In this document: positions 32,450 to 43,039 of the stretch, one piece after another | How positions within the stretch are numbered: position 1 is the stretch's first letter | Layout of the letters: the number at the start of each line of letters is the position of its first letter | Assembly: GCA_038326775.1 (NCBI GenBank) | Contig: JBBQKJ010000006.1 | Coordinates: forward strand, 1 to 64,000 | Direction of reading: 5' to 3' | Source: DYIU01 sp038326775 | GTDB taxonomy: Bacteria; Actinomycetota; Geothermincolia; Fen-727; Anoxymicrobiaceae | Length of the DNA: 64,000 bases | Made by a program: the position numbers and the translations under genes | The notes under the pieces: generated by a model | What the model was told of the DNA's origin: nothing | What the model saw: the letters and a program-made list of their open reading frames with translations, nothing else | Databases searched by the model: none

Positions 32450-33763
32450 ATGGGAAGCAAGGAGATGCCATACAAGGTGACGCTGTCCGAAAGCGAGATG
32501 CCGACGGCCTGGTACAACATACAGCCGGATTTGCCGAAACAGCTGCCGCCGCCGCTCAGCCCCATGACAAAAGAGCCGGCGGGGCCGGAGGACTTCGCTC
32601 CTCTGTTCCCAATGGAGCTCATCAAACAGGAGATGAGCCAGGAGCGCTACATCGAGATACCCGAGGAGGTCCAGGCCGCCTACAGGCTCTATCGCCCCAG
32701 TCCGCTCCACAGGGCGTACAGGCTGGAGAAAGCTCTCGATACTCCGGCCAGGATCTTCTACAAGAATGAGAGCGTCAGCATGGCGGGAAGCCATAAGCCG
32801 AACACCGCCTTCGCGCAGGCTTATTTCAACAAGAAAGAAGGCGTGAAGCGAATATGCACCGAGACAGGTGCGGGCCAGTGGGGATGCGCGCTCGCCCTTG
32901 GATGTAAGTTCTTCGGGATCGAGCTGCAGGTATACATGGTCAAGGTGAGCTTCGAGCAAAAACCTTACAGGCGGGCGATGATGGAGGTCTGGGGGGCGGA
33001 CGTATTCGCCAGCCCGACGGACATGACCGAGTCCGGGCGCGCCGTGCTCGCCGAAGACCCCGACTGCCCCGGCAGCCTTGGAATCGCTATCAGCGAGGCT
33101 GTCGAGATGGCCCTCAAGAGGGACGACACGAAGTATTCGCTCGGAAGCGTGCTGAACCACGTGTGCATGCACCAGACGATTATCGGCCAGGAGGCCATGG
33201 CGCAGATGGAGAAGATAGACGCTTACCCCGACGTGGTCATCGGCTGCGTGGGGGGCGGCAGCAACTTCGCCGGCATCTCGTTCCCGTTCATGAAAGACAA
33301 GCTGGGCGGAGTTTCGGACGTCCGATGCGTTGCGGTAGAGCCGACGAGCTGCCCGACCCTGACCAAGGGCAAGTACGAGTACGACTACGGCGACGAGGCC
33401 GGCCTTGCCCCGATAGTGATGATGTACACCCTCGGCCACAAGTTCGTGCCGTCACCCATACACGCTGGCGGCCTCCGCTATCACGGCGACTCGCCACTGG
33501 TCTCAGCCCTGGTGCACGAAGGCTACATCGAGGCGGTCGCTTACCCGCAGACGGCCGTGTTTGAGGCCGCCATGCTGTTCGCCCGTACCGAGGGCTTGAT
33601 AATCGCTCCTGAAACGTCTCACGCATTAAAGTGCGCTATCGACGAAGCCCTGAAGTGCAAGGAGAGCGGCGTGAGCAAGAACATACTGTTTAACTTGAGC
33701 GGTCATGGGCTTCTGGACCTGAAGGGTTACGAAGAGTTTATATCGGGCAACCTGGTCGATTGA
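32450..33763 (+). CDS. trpB: Tryptophan synthase beta-like, TrpB2 type
   Basis: 437 residues, longer than TrpB1 (about 400), as expected for the TrpB2/TIGR01415 group. The PLP lysine is K116 in GSHKPNTA, the catalytic glutamate E138 is in ETGAGQWG, and the phosphate loop is CVGGGSNF. It makes tryptophan from serine and indole; TrpB2 enzymes usually lack a TrpA partner and may scavenge free indole. No trpA or other trp gene is present here. The trp attenuator directly upstream supports a real role in Trp supply. ATG 32450 is 9 nt from AAGGAG; ATG 32444 is only 3 nt away. Confidence 0.93.
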   Translation: MGSKEMPYKVTLSESEMPTAWYNIQPDLPKQLPPPLSPMTKEPAGPEDFAPLFPMELIKQEMSQERYIEIPEEVQAAYRLYRPSPLHRAYRLEKALDTPARIFYKNESVSMAGSHKPNTAFAQAYFNKKEGVKRICTETGAGQWGCALALGCKFFGIELQVYMVKVSFEQKPYRRAMMEVWGADVFASPTDMTESGRAVLAEDPDCPGSLGIAISEAVEMALKRDDTKYSLGSVLNHVCMHQTIIGQEAMAQMEKIDAYPDVVIGCVGGGSNFAGISFPFMKDKLGGVSDVRCVAVEPTSCPTLTKGKYEYDYGDEAGLAPIVMMYTLGHKFVPSPIHAGGLRYHGDSPLVSALVHEGYIEAVAYPQTAVFEAAMLFARTEGLIIAPETSHALKCAIDEALKCKESGVSKNILFNLSGHGLLDLKGYEEFISGNLVD

Positions 33764-33889
33764 GCGGGGAACGACGCGCCCTCCTGTTGCGCGGTGCAAT
33801 AAACTGGTGCTATGTTTGTGGAGGCACTGGCGTCTGGCGCGTGAGCGGTGGCGCATGGGTGGCAGCAATATTCCGGGAGGTTAGTCCGC

Positions 33890-34888
33890 TTGACTATGAA
33901 CTGCCCGGTATGCGGAGCCGAGAATACTGAGTCAGCCGAGTTCTGCAACCTCTGCATTGCCGGCATGGGTTTTGAAAACCCGGAGTACACGGACGCAACC
34001 AGAGTCGATGGAGGCTACCTTGAGCATTACCCGTCGAGCTTCGATAGCGGGGCGCCGGGAAACGCTGAGTTGGCGGGGTCGACGCAGGCCTCACCGGAGG
34101 TGCCTTCTGTAGACATAGGTGAGTACGGGGCGAGTTCCGGCCAGGAGTTCGAACCCCGACAGGTCACGGGTCTGACTGTGGGCGGTAACCAGACGGCGCA
34201 AACGCCCCACGTCACAGAGCAAGCTCTTGATGCGACGTGGCAATCGCCGCCGATGGAAGGGGGAACGAATTACCCGTATGGGGGGGAGGCGGCGGTCGCT
34301 GCCCGGGCGTCTCAGGTAGGTATCAACACGGCCGAGCCTTTTCCCGCACCGGCAGGGCCGGCGCCGCAGCAGGCGTACGGTTCAAGGCAGGCGCCCATGC
34401 AGGGCGGGGCATGGCAGGATGCGGATCGCGTAGCCCGCCCGGAGCCTGGGGCGGTAAGGGTCTTCGATTGGACACGCGCCATCACTCTCTGCGCGGCCGC
34501 CGCAGCCATAGCGGCGCTTATGTCGGTCTCCCTGGAGCTCTTCCTCAGTTTCATAGGGTACGTGCTTGTTGTGTCCGGCAGTTTCACGAAGGGCATGATT
34601 GTGGTGTTTGTATCACTGCTGATACCCGTGGTATTCGCTGGCTTCTCCCCCGGATACCGTATGGAGAGGAACGGGTGGGCACTCGGGCTCATTGCCGTGG
34701 GCATGTGGGCGTTCGCGTTCAGACCGCTGTACTTCGCGATCCTTTCATGGATGCTTACCGACCGGTTCAGTTTTGCCATGGTCTTCAGCAAGTTCAACCT
34801 GGCGTTTATATTCGGCCTGTTTTTGCCGCTCGGGGCTTTTCTGGGATGGCTGGGGGAGAGAAGGGCCACAACCGGTCTTTTCTTTTAA
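33890..34888 (+). CDS. Zinc-ribbon membrane protein
   Basis: 332 residues. The N-terminus carries a zinc ribbon (NCPVCGAENTESAEFCNLC, about residues 4-22). A proline-, glycine- and alanine-rich low-complexity linker runs to about 200, then four hydrophobic segments (about 205-225, 230-255, 265-285 and 300-322). The function is unknown; such proteins tether a metal-binding cytoplasmic domain to the membrane. TTG 33890 is chosen with GGAGG 9 nt upstream; the ATG two codons later is the alternative. It probably has its own weak promoter in the 126-nt gap after trpB2. Confidence 0.65.
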   Translation: MTMNCPVCGAENTESAEFCNLCIAGMGFENPEYTDATRVDGGYLEHYPSSFDSGAPGNAELAGSTQASPEVPSVDIGEYGASSGQEFEPRQVTGLTVGGNQTAQTPHVTEQALDATWQSPPMEGGTNYPYGGEAAVAARASQVGINTAEPFPAPAGPAPQQAYGSRQAPMQGGAWQDADRVARPEPGAVRVFDWTRAITLCAAAAAIAALMSVSLELFLSFIGYVLVVSGSFTKGMIVVFVSLLIPVVFAGFSPGYRMERNGWALGLIAVGMWAFAFRPLYFAILSWMLTDRFSFAMVFSKFNLAFIFGLFLPLGAFLGWLGERRATTGLFF

Positions 34889-34930
34889 GGTCCGCAAAGG
34901 CGCTGGGTTTCTTAGACTTGTGGCGATGTC

Positions 34931-34939
34931 TGGTATTAT
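34931..34939 (+). promoter_or_regulatory. Extended -10 promoter for the small membrane protein
   Basis: TGGTATTAT at 34931-34939 (TGn plus TATTAT). No good -35 is visible. The predicted start is near 34946, 26 nt before ATG 34972. Confidence 0.45.
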
Positions 34940-34971
34940 TTATGAGCAGGTAAATCGGCACGGAGGTTTAG

Positions 34972-35229
34972 ATGTTTACAGCTGTGGCTTTGCTTGAGTC
35001 CCTGGGACCAGGGGCGTTGATCCCCTGGGGCAGCGGCTGGACTTACATCATGTTTGGCGGACTGGCACTGATGATAATCATGGGCACCTGGGCCGGAGCC
35101 GTGGCCGCGCGCAAGGGGCGCAGCATGCAGTGGTGGTTTATCATCGGGTTCTTTGTTCCCCTGATCGGCGTTATCGCAATCTACATCCTCAAGCCGCTTC
35201 AGGCAACAAAGCCCCCTGAGAAGAAATAG
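34972..35229 (+). CDS. Small two-helix membrane protein
   Basis: 85 residues with two transmembrane helices (about 24-46 and 54-73) joined by a short positive loop AARKGRSMQ, so the loop is probably cytoplasmic. The WWFIIGFFVPLIGVIAIY segment resembles many short membrane proteins of unknown function with a K-G-R-S loop. CGGAGG lies 5 nt before ATG. It stands alone between the zinc-ribbon gene and tRNA-Leu. I cannot name it. Confidence 0.65.
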   Translation: MFTAVALLESLGPGALIPWGSGWTYIMFGGLALMIIMGTWAGAVAARKGRSMQWWFIIGFFVPLIGVIAIYILKPLQATKPPEKK

Positions 35230-35258
35230 CATTCCGCTCCCTGACCTGGCGGTCGGGT

Positions 35259-35303
35259 CCCCATCGTGAAACGCACGACAAACAATAACAATCCACGATG
35301 GGG
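35259..35303. repeat. Perfect 10-bp inverted repeat
   Basis: CCCCATCGTG at 35259-35268 and CACGATGGGG at 35294-35303, separated by 25 nt of A-rich sequence. No U-tract follows on either strand, so it is not a standard terminator, although it lies 3' of both the small membrane gene (+) and tRNA-Leu (-). It could be a protein-binding site or a shared 3' processing hairpin. Confidence 0.5.
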
Positions 35304-35352
35304 GTAGCCAGAGAGCCTTATACACCACAAGGCCAAACAACTCCTCTGGCGC

Positions 35353-35438
35353 TGGTGCCGAAGGTCGGAGTCGAACCGACACGGGGTCGCCCCCACTGGT
35401 GTTTGAGACCAGCGCGTCTACCATTCCGCCACTTCGGC
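35353..35438 (-). tRNA. tRNA-Leu (anticodon CAA)
   Basis: 86 nt with a class II long variable arm. The acceptor stem is GCCGAAG/CTTCGGC, the discriminator is A, and 3' CCA is encoded. The anticodon stem CTGGT/ACCAG closes loop CTCAAAC, giving anticodon CAA (35403-35405). The T-arm has GGTTCGACTCC. It reads UUG leucine codons, which also serve as frequent start codons in this window. Transcribed opposite to its neighbours, from a TATAAT box just upstream. Confidence 0.96.
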
Positions 35439-35450
35439 CTGTCTTGAGAT

Positions 35451-35456
35451 ATTATA
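35451..35456 (-). promoter_or_regulatory. -10 box of the tRNA-Leu promoter
   Basis: On the minus strand a perfect TATAAT lies at 35456-35451, 12 nt before the mature tRNA 5' end. No convincing -35 is seen at 17 nt. Confidence 0.5.
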
Positions 35457-35535
35457 TCAAGAAGTGCCTGGCGCTCTATTTGCCGTAAAACGAGGGCGCC
35501 GGAGCAGTTCTTAGAGGCGCTGGCAGGAAGGCCAG

Positions 35536-38232
35536 ATGAAAGAAAGACGCAAGGTGTTACTTCTTGACGGGCACAGCCTGGCTTACCGGGCTTTCTTCGC
35601 GCTCCCCGCGACAATGAGCACCACGGAAGGGCAGCCTACGAACGCGGTCTACGGATTCGCGAGCATGTTGTTCAAAGTCGCCGACGAGGAAGACCCGGAC
35701 GCGGTTGTGGTTGCGTTTGACGGGCCTCGAGCCGAGCTCCACCGCGCAAAAGAGTTCCCGGAATACAAGGCTCATCGTCCTACCATGCCCGAGGATCTGC
35801 GCAGCCAGATGTCGATGATCGAGCGCCTCCTCGAGCGCATGAAGATACCGTCTGTTCGCTCCGCCGGTTACGAGGCCGACGACGTCCTGGGGACGATGGC
35901 CAGAAGAGTTGCGGGGGCCGGCGGCGAAGCGGTGATAGTGACCGGTGACCGGGACGCCCTGCAGCTGGTGGGCGAGGGCGTTAAGGTCCTGATGACCGGC
36001 AAGGGGATAACAGAGACGGTCACCTACGACCGGTTGGCGGTCGAAGAGAAATACGGGGTGCCGCCGGAGAGGATGCCTGACATGGCCGGGCTGAAGGGCG
36101 ACGCCTCCGACAATATCCCGGGCGTCCCGGGTATAGGCGAGAAGGGAGCCTGCGCGCTCATAAAGGAGTACGGCTCGCTCGAGGCCCTTTACGCCAACCT
36201 GGACAACGTTACCGGAGCCAGGAGAAAAGCGTCGCTCGAGGAGAACCGCGACATGGCGTTTCTCTCACGGGCTCTTTCCAGGCTTGAGACCGACCTGCCG
36301 CTGGAGCTTGACCCGTACAAGGTCGAGTTCGGGTCCTGGAACCCTCAGGACGTCCTCGACTACCTTTCCGCACTCGAGTTCAAGACCCTGGCAAGGCGCT
36401 TTCAGGAGTTGTTCGTAAAAAGTTCGTCCCCCGGACGAGCCGGCCCCGGCGGCGAACTTCTCTACACTCTCACTGACCCGGATGACGACCGCGCTCTTGG
36501 GTCGTTCCTTTCGGGGGCCCGCGAGGCGGGGGCGGTCGGCGTGGCGTGCAATGTCTCGGGCAGCGGTTACTGTGATATCAAGCTTCTTCGCCTTGGGCTC
36601 GCAACCGGAAAGACGGCGTTGATTCTCACTCCAGGCGATTCCGGCGCCGCCTGGCGGGCAGCGGGCGAGATACTGGGCTCCGGGGATATCGAGAAATGGA
36701 TGCACGAGGCCAAGGCGAATGTCCAGGCGATTGGCAAGGCTGGCTTGTCGGTGCGTAACGTCGCTTTCGACACCGCGCTCGCGGCCTACCTGGAGAACCC
36801 CTCACTCGGCACTTACTACCTGTGGGACATCTGGGAGAGGAACCTGGGCGGGCACATATCCATCGAGGGCCGATCAGCTCGTGCGGGCGACCAGCCTTCG
36901 CTTCTCGAAGATGATGGCGATAGTGAAGGACTGGAGGTGGCCGACAACGCGGCCAGGGTGTTTCATGTCAAGCCCATCCTGGAGGAGAAGCTCAACTCGC
37001 TGGGCATGCTCACGCTTTTCAAGGACATCGAAATGCCTCTGATGACGGTCCTCGAGGAGATGGAGGAGACTGGAGTAGCGTTGGATCCGCGCGTGCTGGA
37101 GGAGCTTTCAGTAGAGGCCTCCTCGATGCTCGCAGGCCTTGAGAAGGATATATTCGCCCTCGCCGGGCGGGAATTCAATGTTAGCTCGACAAGGCAGCTC
37201 GCCCAGGTGCTGTTCGATGAGCTCGGTTTCTCCCCGCAGAAGAAGACCAGGACCGGTTTCTCGACTGACTCCACCGTGCTGGAAGCACTCAGGCTGGAAC
37301 ACCCGATTGCCGGGAAGGTCCTGGAGTATCGCGAGTACTCAAAGCTCAAGTCCACGTACTTCGACGTCCTGCCGGCTCTGGTCTGCCCTTCCTCTGGCAG
37401 GCTGCATGGATGCTTCAATCAGACCGCGACCGCCACAGGGCGGATCTCTTCAAGCAACCCGAACCTTCAGAACATCCCGGTGCGCACCGAGGTGGGACGG
37501 AGAATCCGCGCCGCGTTCGTGCCGCCTGAAGAGGGCTGGAAGTTGATAGTGGCCGACTATTCCCAGATCGAGCTCCGCGTGCTGGCTCACATGTCCGCCG
37601 ACGCGCGCCTTCTCGACGCCTTCGATAAGGGCGCTGACATACACCGCGAGACCGCTGCCGAGATCTTCGGAGTTCCCCACGGGGAGGTCACGCCGGAAAT
37701 GCGGCGACTGGCTAAAGTGGTGAATTTCGGTGTGGTCTACGGAATGGGGTACTACGGGTTGTCCTCGAGGCTGGGAATCTCCTTAGAGGAGGCCACGAGG
37801 TACATAGACGACTACTTCAAAACTTACGATGGGGTTCGGGAGTACCGCGAAAGGTGCATCGCAGACGCCGCGGGCCGGGGCTACGCGGAGACCCTGTTCG
37901 GAAGACGACGCTTCTTACCGGAACTGGCCAGCGGCAACCGGCAGACCCGGGAGATGGGAGAACGCCTGGCGATAAACACCCCGCTTCAGGGCACAGCCGC
38001 CGATATCATCAAAAAGGCGATGGTGGACGTGGACTCCGCGATGAAGCGCGGGGGTTCAAGAGCGCGAATGACCCTCCAGATACACGATGAGCTGGTGTTC
38101 GAGGCTCCGCGCGGTGAGCTGGAGGCGCTGGGGGGCCTGGTCAGCGCCTGCATGATGGGGGCCGCCGACCTTCGGGTACCGCTCGAGGTGGACATCGGGG
38201 TTTTCGATAACTGGGGAGAGGCCAAGCAGTAA
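35536..38232 (+). CDS. polA: DNA polymerase I
   Basis: 898 residues. The N-terminal 5'-3' exonuclease (about 1-290) has EADDVLGT and GDASDNIPGVPGIGEKGA. The middle domain lacks the D-x-E and other acidic residues of a proofreading exonuclease. The polymerase domain has motif A DYSQIELRVLAHMS (about 674), motif B RRLAKVVNFGVVYGMGYYG and motif C QIHDELVFE. It fills gaps and removes RNA primers, and works with UvrABC, encoded nearby. AGGAAGG precedes ATG 35536. Confidence 0.96.
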   Translation: MKERRKVLLLDGHSLAYRAFFALPATMSTTEGQPTNAVYGFASMLFKVADEEDPDAVVVAFDGPRAELHRAKEFPEYKAHRPTMPEDLRSQMSMIERLLERMKIPSVRSAGYEADDVLGTMARRVAGAGGEAVIVTGDRDALQLVGEGVKVLMTGKGITETVTYDRLAVEEKYGVPPERMPDMAGLKGDASDNIPGVPGIGEKGACALIKEYGSLEALYANLDNVTGARRKASLEENRDMAFLSRALSRLETDLPLELDPYKVEFGSWNPQDVLDYLSALEFKTLARRFQELFVKSSSPGRAGPGGELLYTLTDPDDDRALGSFLSGAREAGAVGVACNVSGSGYCDIKLLRLGLATGKTALILTPGDSGAAWRAAGEILGSGDIEKWMHEAKANVQAIGKAGLSVRNVAFDTALAAYLENPSLGTYYLWDIWERNLGGHISIEGRSARAGDQPSLLEDDGDSEGLEVADNAARVFHVKPILEEKLNSLGMLTLFKDIEMPLMTVLEEMEETGVALDPRVLEELSVEASSMLAGLEKDIFALAGREFNVSSTRQLAQVLFDELGFSPQKKTRTGFSTDSTVLEALRLEHPIAGKVLEYREYSKLKSTYFDVLPALVCPSSGRLHGCFNQTATATGRISSSNPNLQNIPVRTEVGRRIRAAFVPPEEGWKLIVADYSQIELRVLAHMSADARLLDAFDKGADIHRETAAEIFGVPHGEVTPEMRRLAKVVNFGVVYGMGYYGLSSRLGISLEEATRYIDDYFKTYDGVREYRERCIADAAGRGYAETLFGRRRFLPELASGNRQTREMGERLAINTPLQGTAADIIKKAMVDVDSAMKRGGSRARMTLQIHDELVFEAPRGELEALGGLVSACMMGAADLRVPLEVDIGVFDNWGEAKQ

Positions 38233-38331
38233 TTCGAGGTTGCGCTGTGAAAAACCGCCCAACTTGCGGCTTGATAGTGTATGTGCTATTCATATCTTCG
38301 TATACGCAGGCTACTGGAAGGAAAGACCACG

Positions 38332-39954
38332 ATGACTGACGAGGAAATTGGACAGACCACCGAGAGCGAGGAAGAAGAGGAAGACCTGCTCACCGGAGCC
38401 GAAGCGCGGGAATCACTGGCCGGCCTTGGGCTGACTCCAGAGGAAAGTCAAGAGGTGCCGGACTATGACGGCACCATTAAGATATTCAACGAGGGTGACA
38501 TAGTAAGCGGCATAGTGGTGAAGGTCGACAAGGAAGAGGTGCTCCTGGATATTGGCTATAAATCCGAAGGCGTCATCCCTTCAAGAGAGCTGTCCATCCG
38601 GTATAACGCCAAGCCCTCCGATCTGGTCCAGCCCGGAGAGGAGCTCGAAGCGCTGGTCCTCCAGAAAGAGGACAAGGAAGGCCGCCTCATCCTTTCCAAG
38701 AAGAGGGCTCAATACGAGAGGGCGTGGGGCAACATCGAGCGCATAAAGGAAGAGGAAGGCGTGGTCGAGGGCGAGGTCATAGAGGTCGTCAAGGGAGGCC
38801 TCATCCTGGACATCGGCCTGCGCGGGTTCCTCCCCGCCTCGCTCGTTGACTTGCGGCGGGTCAAGGACCTGAACCAGTTTGTCGGCCGCACCCTGGAGGC
38901 CAAGATAATCGAGCTCGATAAGAACCGGAACAACGTGGTTCTTTCCCGGCGTGCTTATCTGGAGAAGATGAAGTCCAGCGAGCGCAAGGAGTTCCTGGAG
39001 AACCTCGAGAAGGGCTCCAGGCGAAAGGGAGCCATTTCCAGCATAGTTAACTTCGGGGCATTCGTGGACCTGGGCGGGGTCGACGGCCTCATACATATTT
39101 CCGAGCTCTCCTGGAGCCACATCGACCATCCTTCGGAGGTGCTGGCGGTCGGCCAGGAGATCGAGGTTGAGATCCTGGACGTAGACCTCGAGCGCGAGCG
39201 GGTTTCGCTGTCGCTCAAGAAGGCCCAGGAGGACCCCTGGGTGACGCTTGCCAAGCAGAACCCGGCCGGCTCGACAGTACGCGGCAAGGTCACAAAGCTT
39301 GTTCCCTTCGGGTCGTTCGTGGAGATAATGCCGGGGGTCGAGGGACTGGTGCACATATCCGAGCTCGCATGGGAGCATATCGAGTTCCCCGAGGAAGTGG
39401 TCTCTGTCGGCGACGAGGTCGACGCCAAGATTATCGACATCGATCTCGACCGCAGGCGAATATCCCTGAGCTTGAAGCAGCTCTCCAGCCCTGGGGAAGT
39501 CGAGTATGCCGATTATCCTGAGGAACAGGAGCCGCAGTTGGTCGAGGGGGATGAGTACGAGACCCAAACCGGAGATTCGTCGATATCGGAGGGACACAGC
39601 AGACCCGTTGGGCGTGTCGAGATTGCCTCGGAAGCGGCTGAGATAGCAGCCGAGGTTGAAGAGATAGAAGCTGCTGTCACCGCTGAGTCGGAGGCAGTCG
39701 AAGAGGCCATAGTCGAAGCTGTCGTCGAAGAGGCCATCATCGAAGCTGTCGTCGAAGAAGCTATCGTGGAAGCTGTCGTCGAAGAGGCCATCGTGGAAGC
39801 CATCATCGAAGAGGCCGAGGAAAATCTTCCAGAGGCCACCGAGGAACCACAGGAAGGATCTCGCCTGACCGATGTGGATCCAGGCTTGCCGACAGACGAT
39901 GGTTCGCTCGAGTCGATCCTGGCCGAGATGAAGAAAAAGGGGCATGAGGAGTAG
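38332..39954 (+). CDS. rpsA: Ribosomal protein S1
   Basis: 540 residues with four S1 domains (about 40-105, 125-190, 215-280 and 295-365), such as GAISSIVNFGAFVDLGGVDGLIHISELSW. S1 binds mRNA at the 30S subunit. The last 150 residues are strongly acidic and include four tandem copies of a nine-residue V-E-E-A-I-V-E-A-V-like unit. ATG 38332 has GGAAGGA 9 nt upstream; a longer frame from 38281 is not conserved. A weak promoter (TTGATA at 38271, TATCTT at 38293, 16-nt spacer) may serve it. Confidence 0.94.
   Translation: MTDEEIGQTTESEEEEEDLLTGAEARESLAGLGLTPEESQEVPDYDGTIKIFNEGDIVSGIVVKVDKEEVLLDIGYKSEGVIPSRELSIRYNAKPSDLVQPGEELEALVLQKEDKEGRLILSKKRAQYERAWGNIERIKEEEGVVEGEVIEVVKGGLILDIGLRGFLPASLVDLRRVKDLNQFVGRTLEAKIIELDKNRNNVVLSRRAYLEKMKSSERKEFLENLEKGSRRKGAISSIVNFGAFVDLGGVDGLIHISELSWSHIDHPSEVLAVGQEIEVEILDVDLERERVSLSLKKAQEDPWVTLAKQNPAGSTVRGKVTKLVPFGSFVEIMPGVEGLVHISELAWEHIEFPEEVVSVGDEVDAKIIDIDLDRRRISLSLKQLSSPGEVEYADYPEEQEPQLVEGDEYETQTGDSSISEGHSRPVGRVEIASEAAEIAAEVEEIEAAVTAESEAVEEAIVEAVVEEAIIEAVVEEAIVEAVVEEAIVEAIIEEAEENLPEATEEPQEGSRLTDVDPGLPTDDGSLESILAEMKKKGHEE
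39697..39816 (+). repeat. 27-nt tandem repeat in the rpsA 3' end
   Basis: Four 27-nt units (39697-39723, 39724-39750, 39751-39777, 39778-39804) plus a 12-nt partial copy. Each encodes VEEAIVEAV or a near variant, within the acidic S1 tail. Differences are mostly synonymous or I/V swaps, which suggests selection on the peptide pattern. Copy number is likely to vary between strains. Confidence 0.85.
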
Positions 39955-40012
39955 ACCGGGGGCGCATTACTTGGGACACTCCGAGGTTTGGGGGCCTGCG
40001 GGAGACAGGCTG

Positions 40013-40636
40013 ATGATTGTGGGGCTTACCGGTGGCATCGCATCCGGTAAGAGCGAGGCGGCCCGCGAGCTTGCGCGGATGGGCGCGCTGGTAATTGACG
40101 CCGATGTTGTAGCCCGGGACGTGACAGTCCCGGGCGCAGTTGCATACGAAGCAATCGCAAGAGAGTTCGGAGAGAGCGTCCTGGACGCCTCGGGACAGAT
40201 TGACCGTGCCGCGCTGGGCGCTATCGCATTCGCGGATGAGGGCAGGAGGCGTCTCCTGAACAGCATCACTCACCCGGCGATATTCGACGAGATAGTGCGC
40301 AGAGTCGGCGCGTACGCTGGATGCCTCGATGGCACGGACGTTCCCGCCGCGGTGGTGGATGCGGCTCTCATCGTTGACGTCGGAGCCTCTTCAGTGTTTG
40401 ACCTCCTTCTGGTCGTAACGGCGGACGAGGAGTGCCGTGTTCGGAGGTTGACCGGCGACAGGGGGATGTCGGAGCGGGAGTCGCGCGCCCGGATCTCCGC
40501 GCAGATCCCGGATTCGCAGAGGGTGGAGATGGGCGACCTGGTCATCGAGAACAATGGTACGCTGGGCGCCTTGCGTTCCAGGGCCAAAGAGGCCTGGCGA
40601 GAGATAGAGAGAAGGTCTCGGTCTGTTTACTTCTGA
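40013..40636 (+). CDS. coaE: Dephospho-CoA kinase
   Basis: 207 residues. The P-loop is GLTGGIASGKSEAA, and VIDADVVARDV is the family's second motif. It carries out the last step of CoA synthesis. ATG 40013 has GGGAG 8 nt upstream; the longer frame from 39944 is not conserved. The polA-rpsA-coaE-uvrB order is standard in Actinomycetota. Its 3' end overlaps the convergent Cys-rich gene by 10 nt. Confidence 0.93.
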   Translation: MIVGLTGGIASGKSEAARELARMGALVIDADVVARDVTVPGAVAYEAIAREFGESVLDASGQIDRAALGAIAFADEGRRRLLNSITHPAIFDEIVRRVGAYAGCLDGTDVPAAVVDAALIVDVGASSVFDLLLVVTADEECRVRRLTGDRGMSERESRARISAQIPDSQRVEMGDLVIENNGTLGALRSRAKEAWREIERRSRSVYF

Positions 40637-40890
40637 GGAAGTTCCTCGTTTTCTTCGATGCTCCCGAGGAACGGGAACATCATCTTCAGGCGGTCCCCGA
40701 TCTCGGAGTCGATCTCGTCCATGTATTCATCGTAAACGGGGCACCCCATCTGGAGGCACAGCATCATGCTCCTCGAGCCGCGAGGGTTCGATATCTCCCA
40801 GCACATCTTCTGCTCGCCGTAGGCCCTGCAGTTCAGATATTGCGAGGCGGAGCACTTCTTGATTTCCCAGCATCTCTTTCCGTCTGACAT
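40627..40890 (-). CDS. Cys-rich two-CW domain protein
   Basis: 87 residues with paired C-W-E motifs (CWEIKKC near residue 7 and CWEISNP near 29) plus further Cys (NCRAYG, MLCLQMGCPVY), the pattern of two-CW domain proteins found next to diverse genes in anaerobes. The cysteines probably bind a metal or iron-sulfur cluster. The function is unknown. ATG 40890 is used because similarity starts there; there is no Shine-Dalgarno. It is the only minus-strand protein gene between polA and the window end and overlaps the coaE stop. Confidence 0.7.
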   Translation of the reverse strand: MSDGKRCWEIKKCSASQYLNCRAYGEQKMCWEISNPRGSRSMMLCLQMGCPVYDEYMDEIDSEIGDRLKMMFPFLGSIEENEELPQK

Positions 40891-40954
40891 GGTGGCTACA
40901 AGGTAGCATTGTTGGGATTGGTGGTCAAACAGGCTGCCAAACAAACCCAGGTCA

Positions 40955-40983
40955 TTGAACCCGGGAAGCGCCGGGGATACAAT
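40955..40983 (+). promoter_or_regulatory. Promoter of the uvrBAC-ogt operon
   Basis: TTGAAC at 40955-40960, a 17-nt spacer and TACAAT at 40978-40983. The predicted start near 40990 gives a leader of about 64 nt. No LexA-like palindrome (TCGAAC-n4-GTTCGA type) overlaps it. Confidence 0.6.
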
Positions 40984-41053
40984 TCAGAGAGGGGGTCCTG
41001 CATGGCGCGGGATTCTCGTTTTTTTGCGATATTGAATACGGGGACTTGAGTCT

Positions 41054-43031
<1,978 letters not shown>

Positions 43032-43039
<8 letters not shown>

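Noticed and set aside
38581..39945. Long open frame antisense to rpsA (454 codons)
   Set aside because: Arises from the codon bias and repeats of rpsA; the peptide is low complexity.
40900..41053. LexA/SOS box before uvrB
   Set aside because: No TCGAAC-n4-GTTCGA-like palindrome; TTGAACCCGGG is better read as a -35 element.
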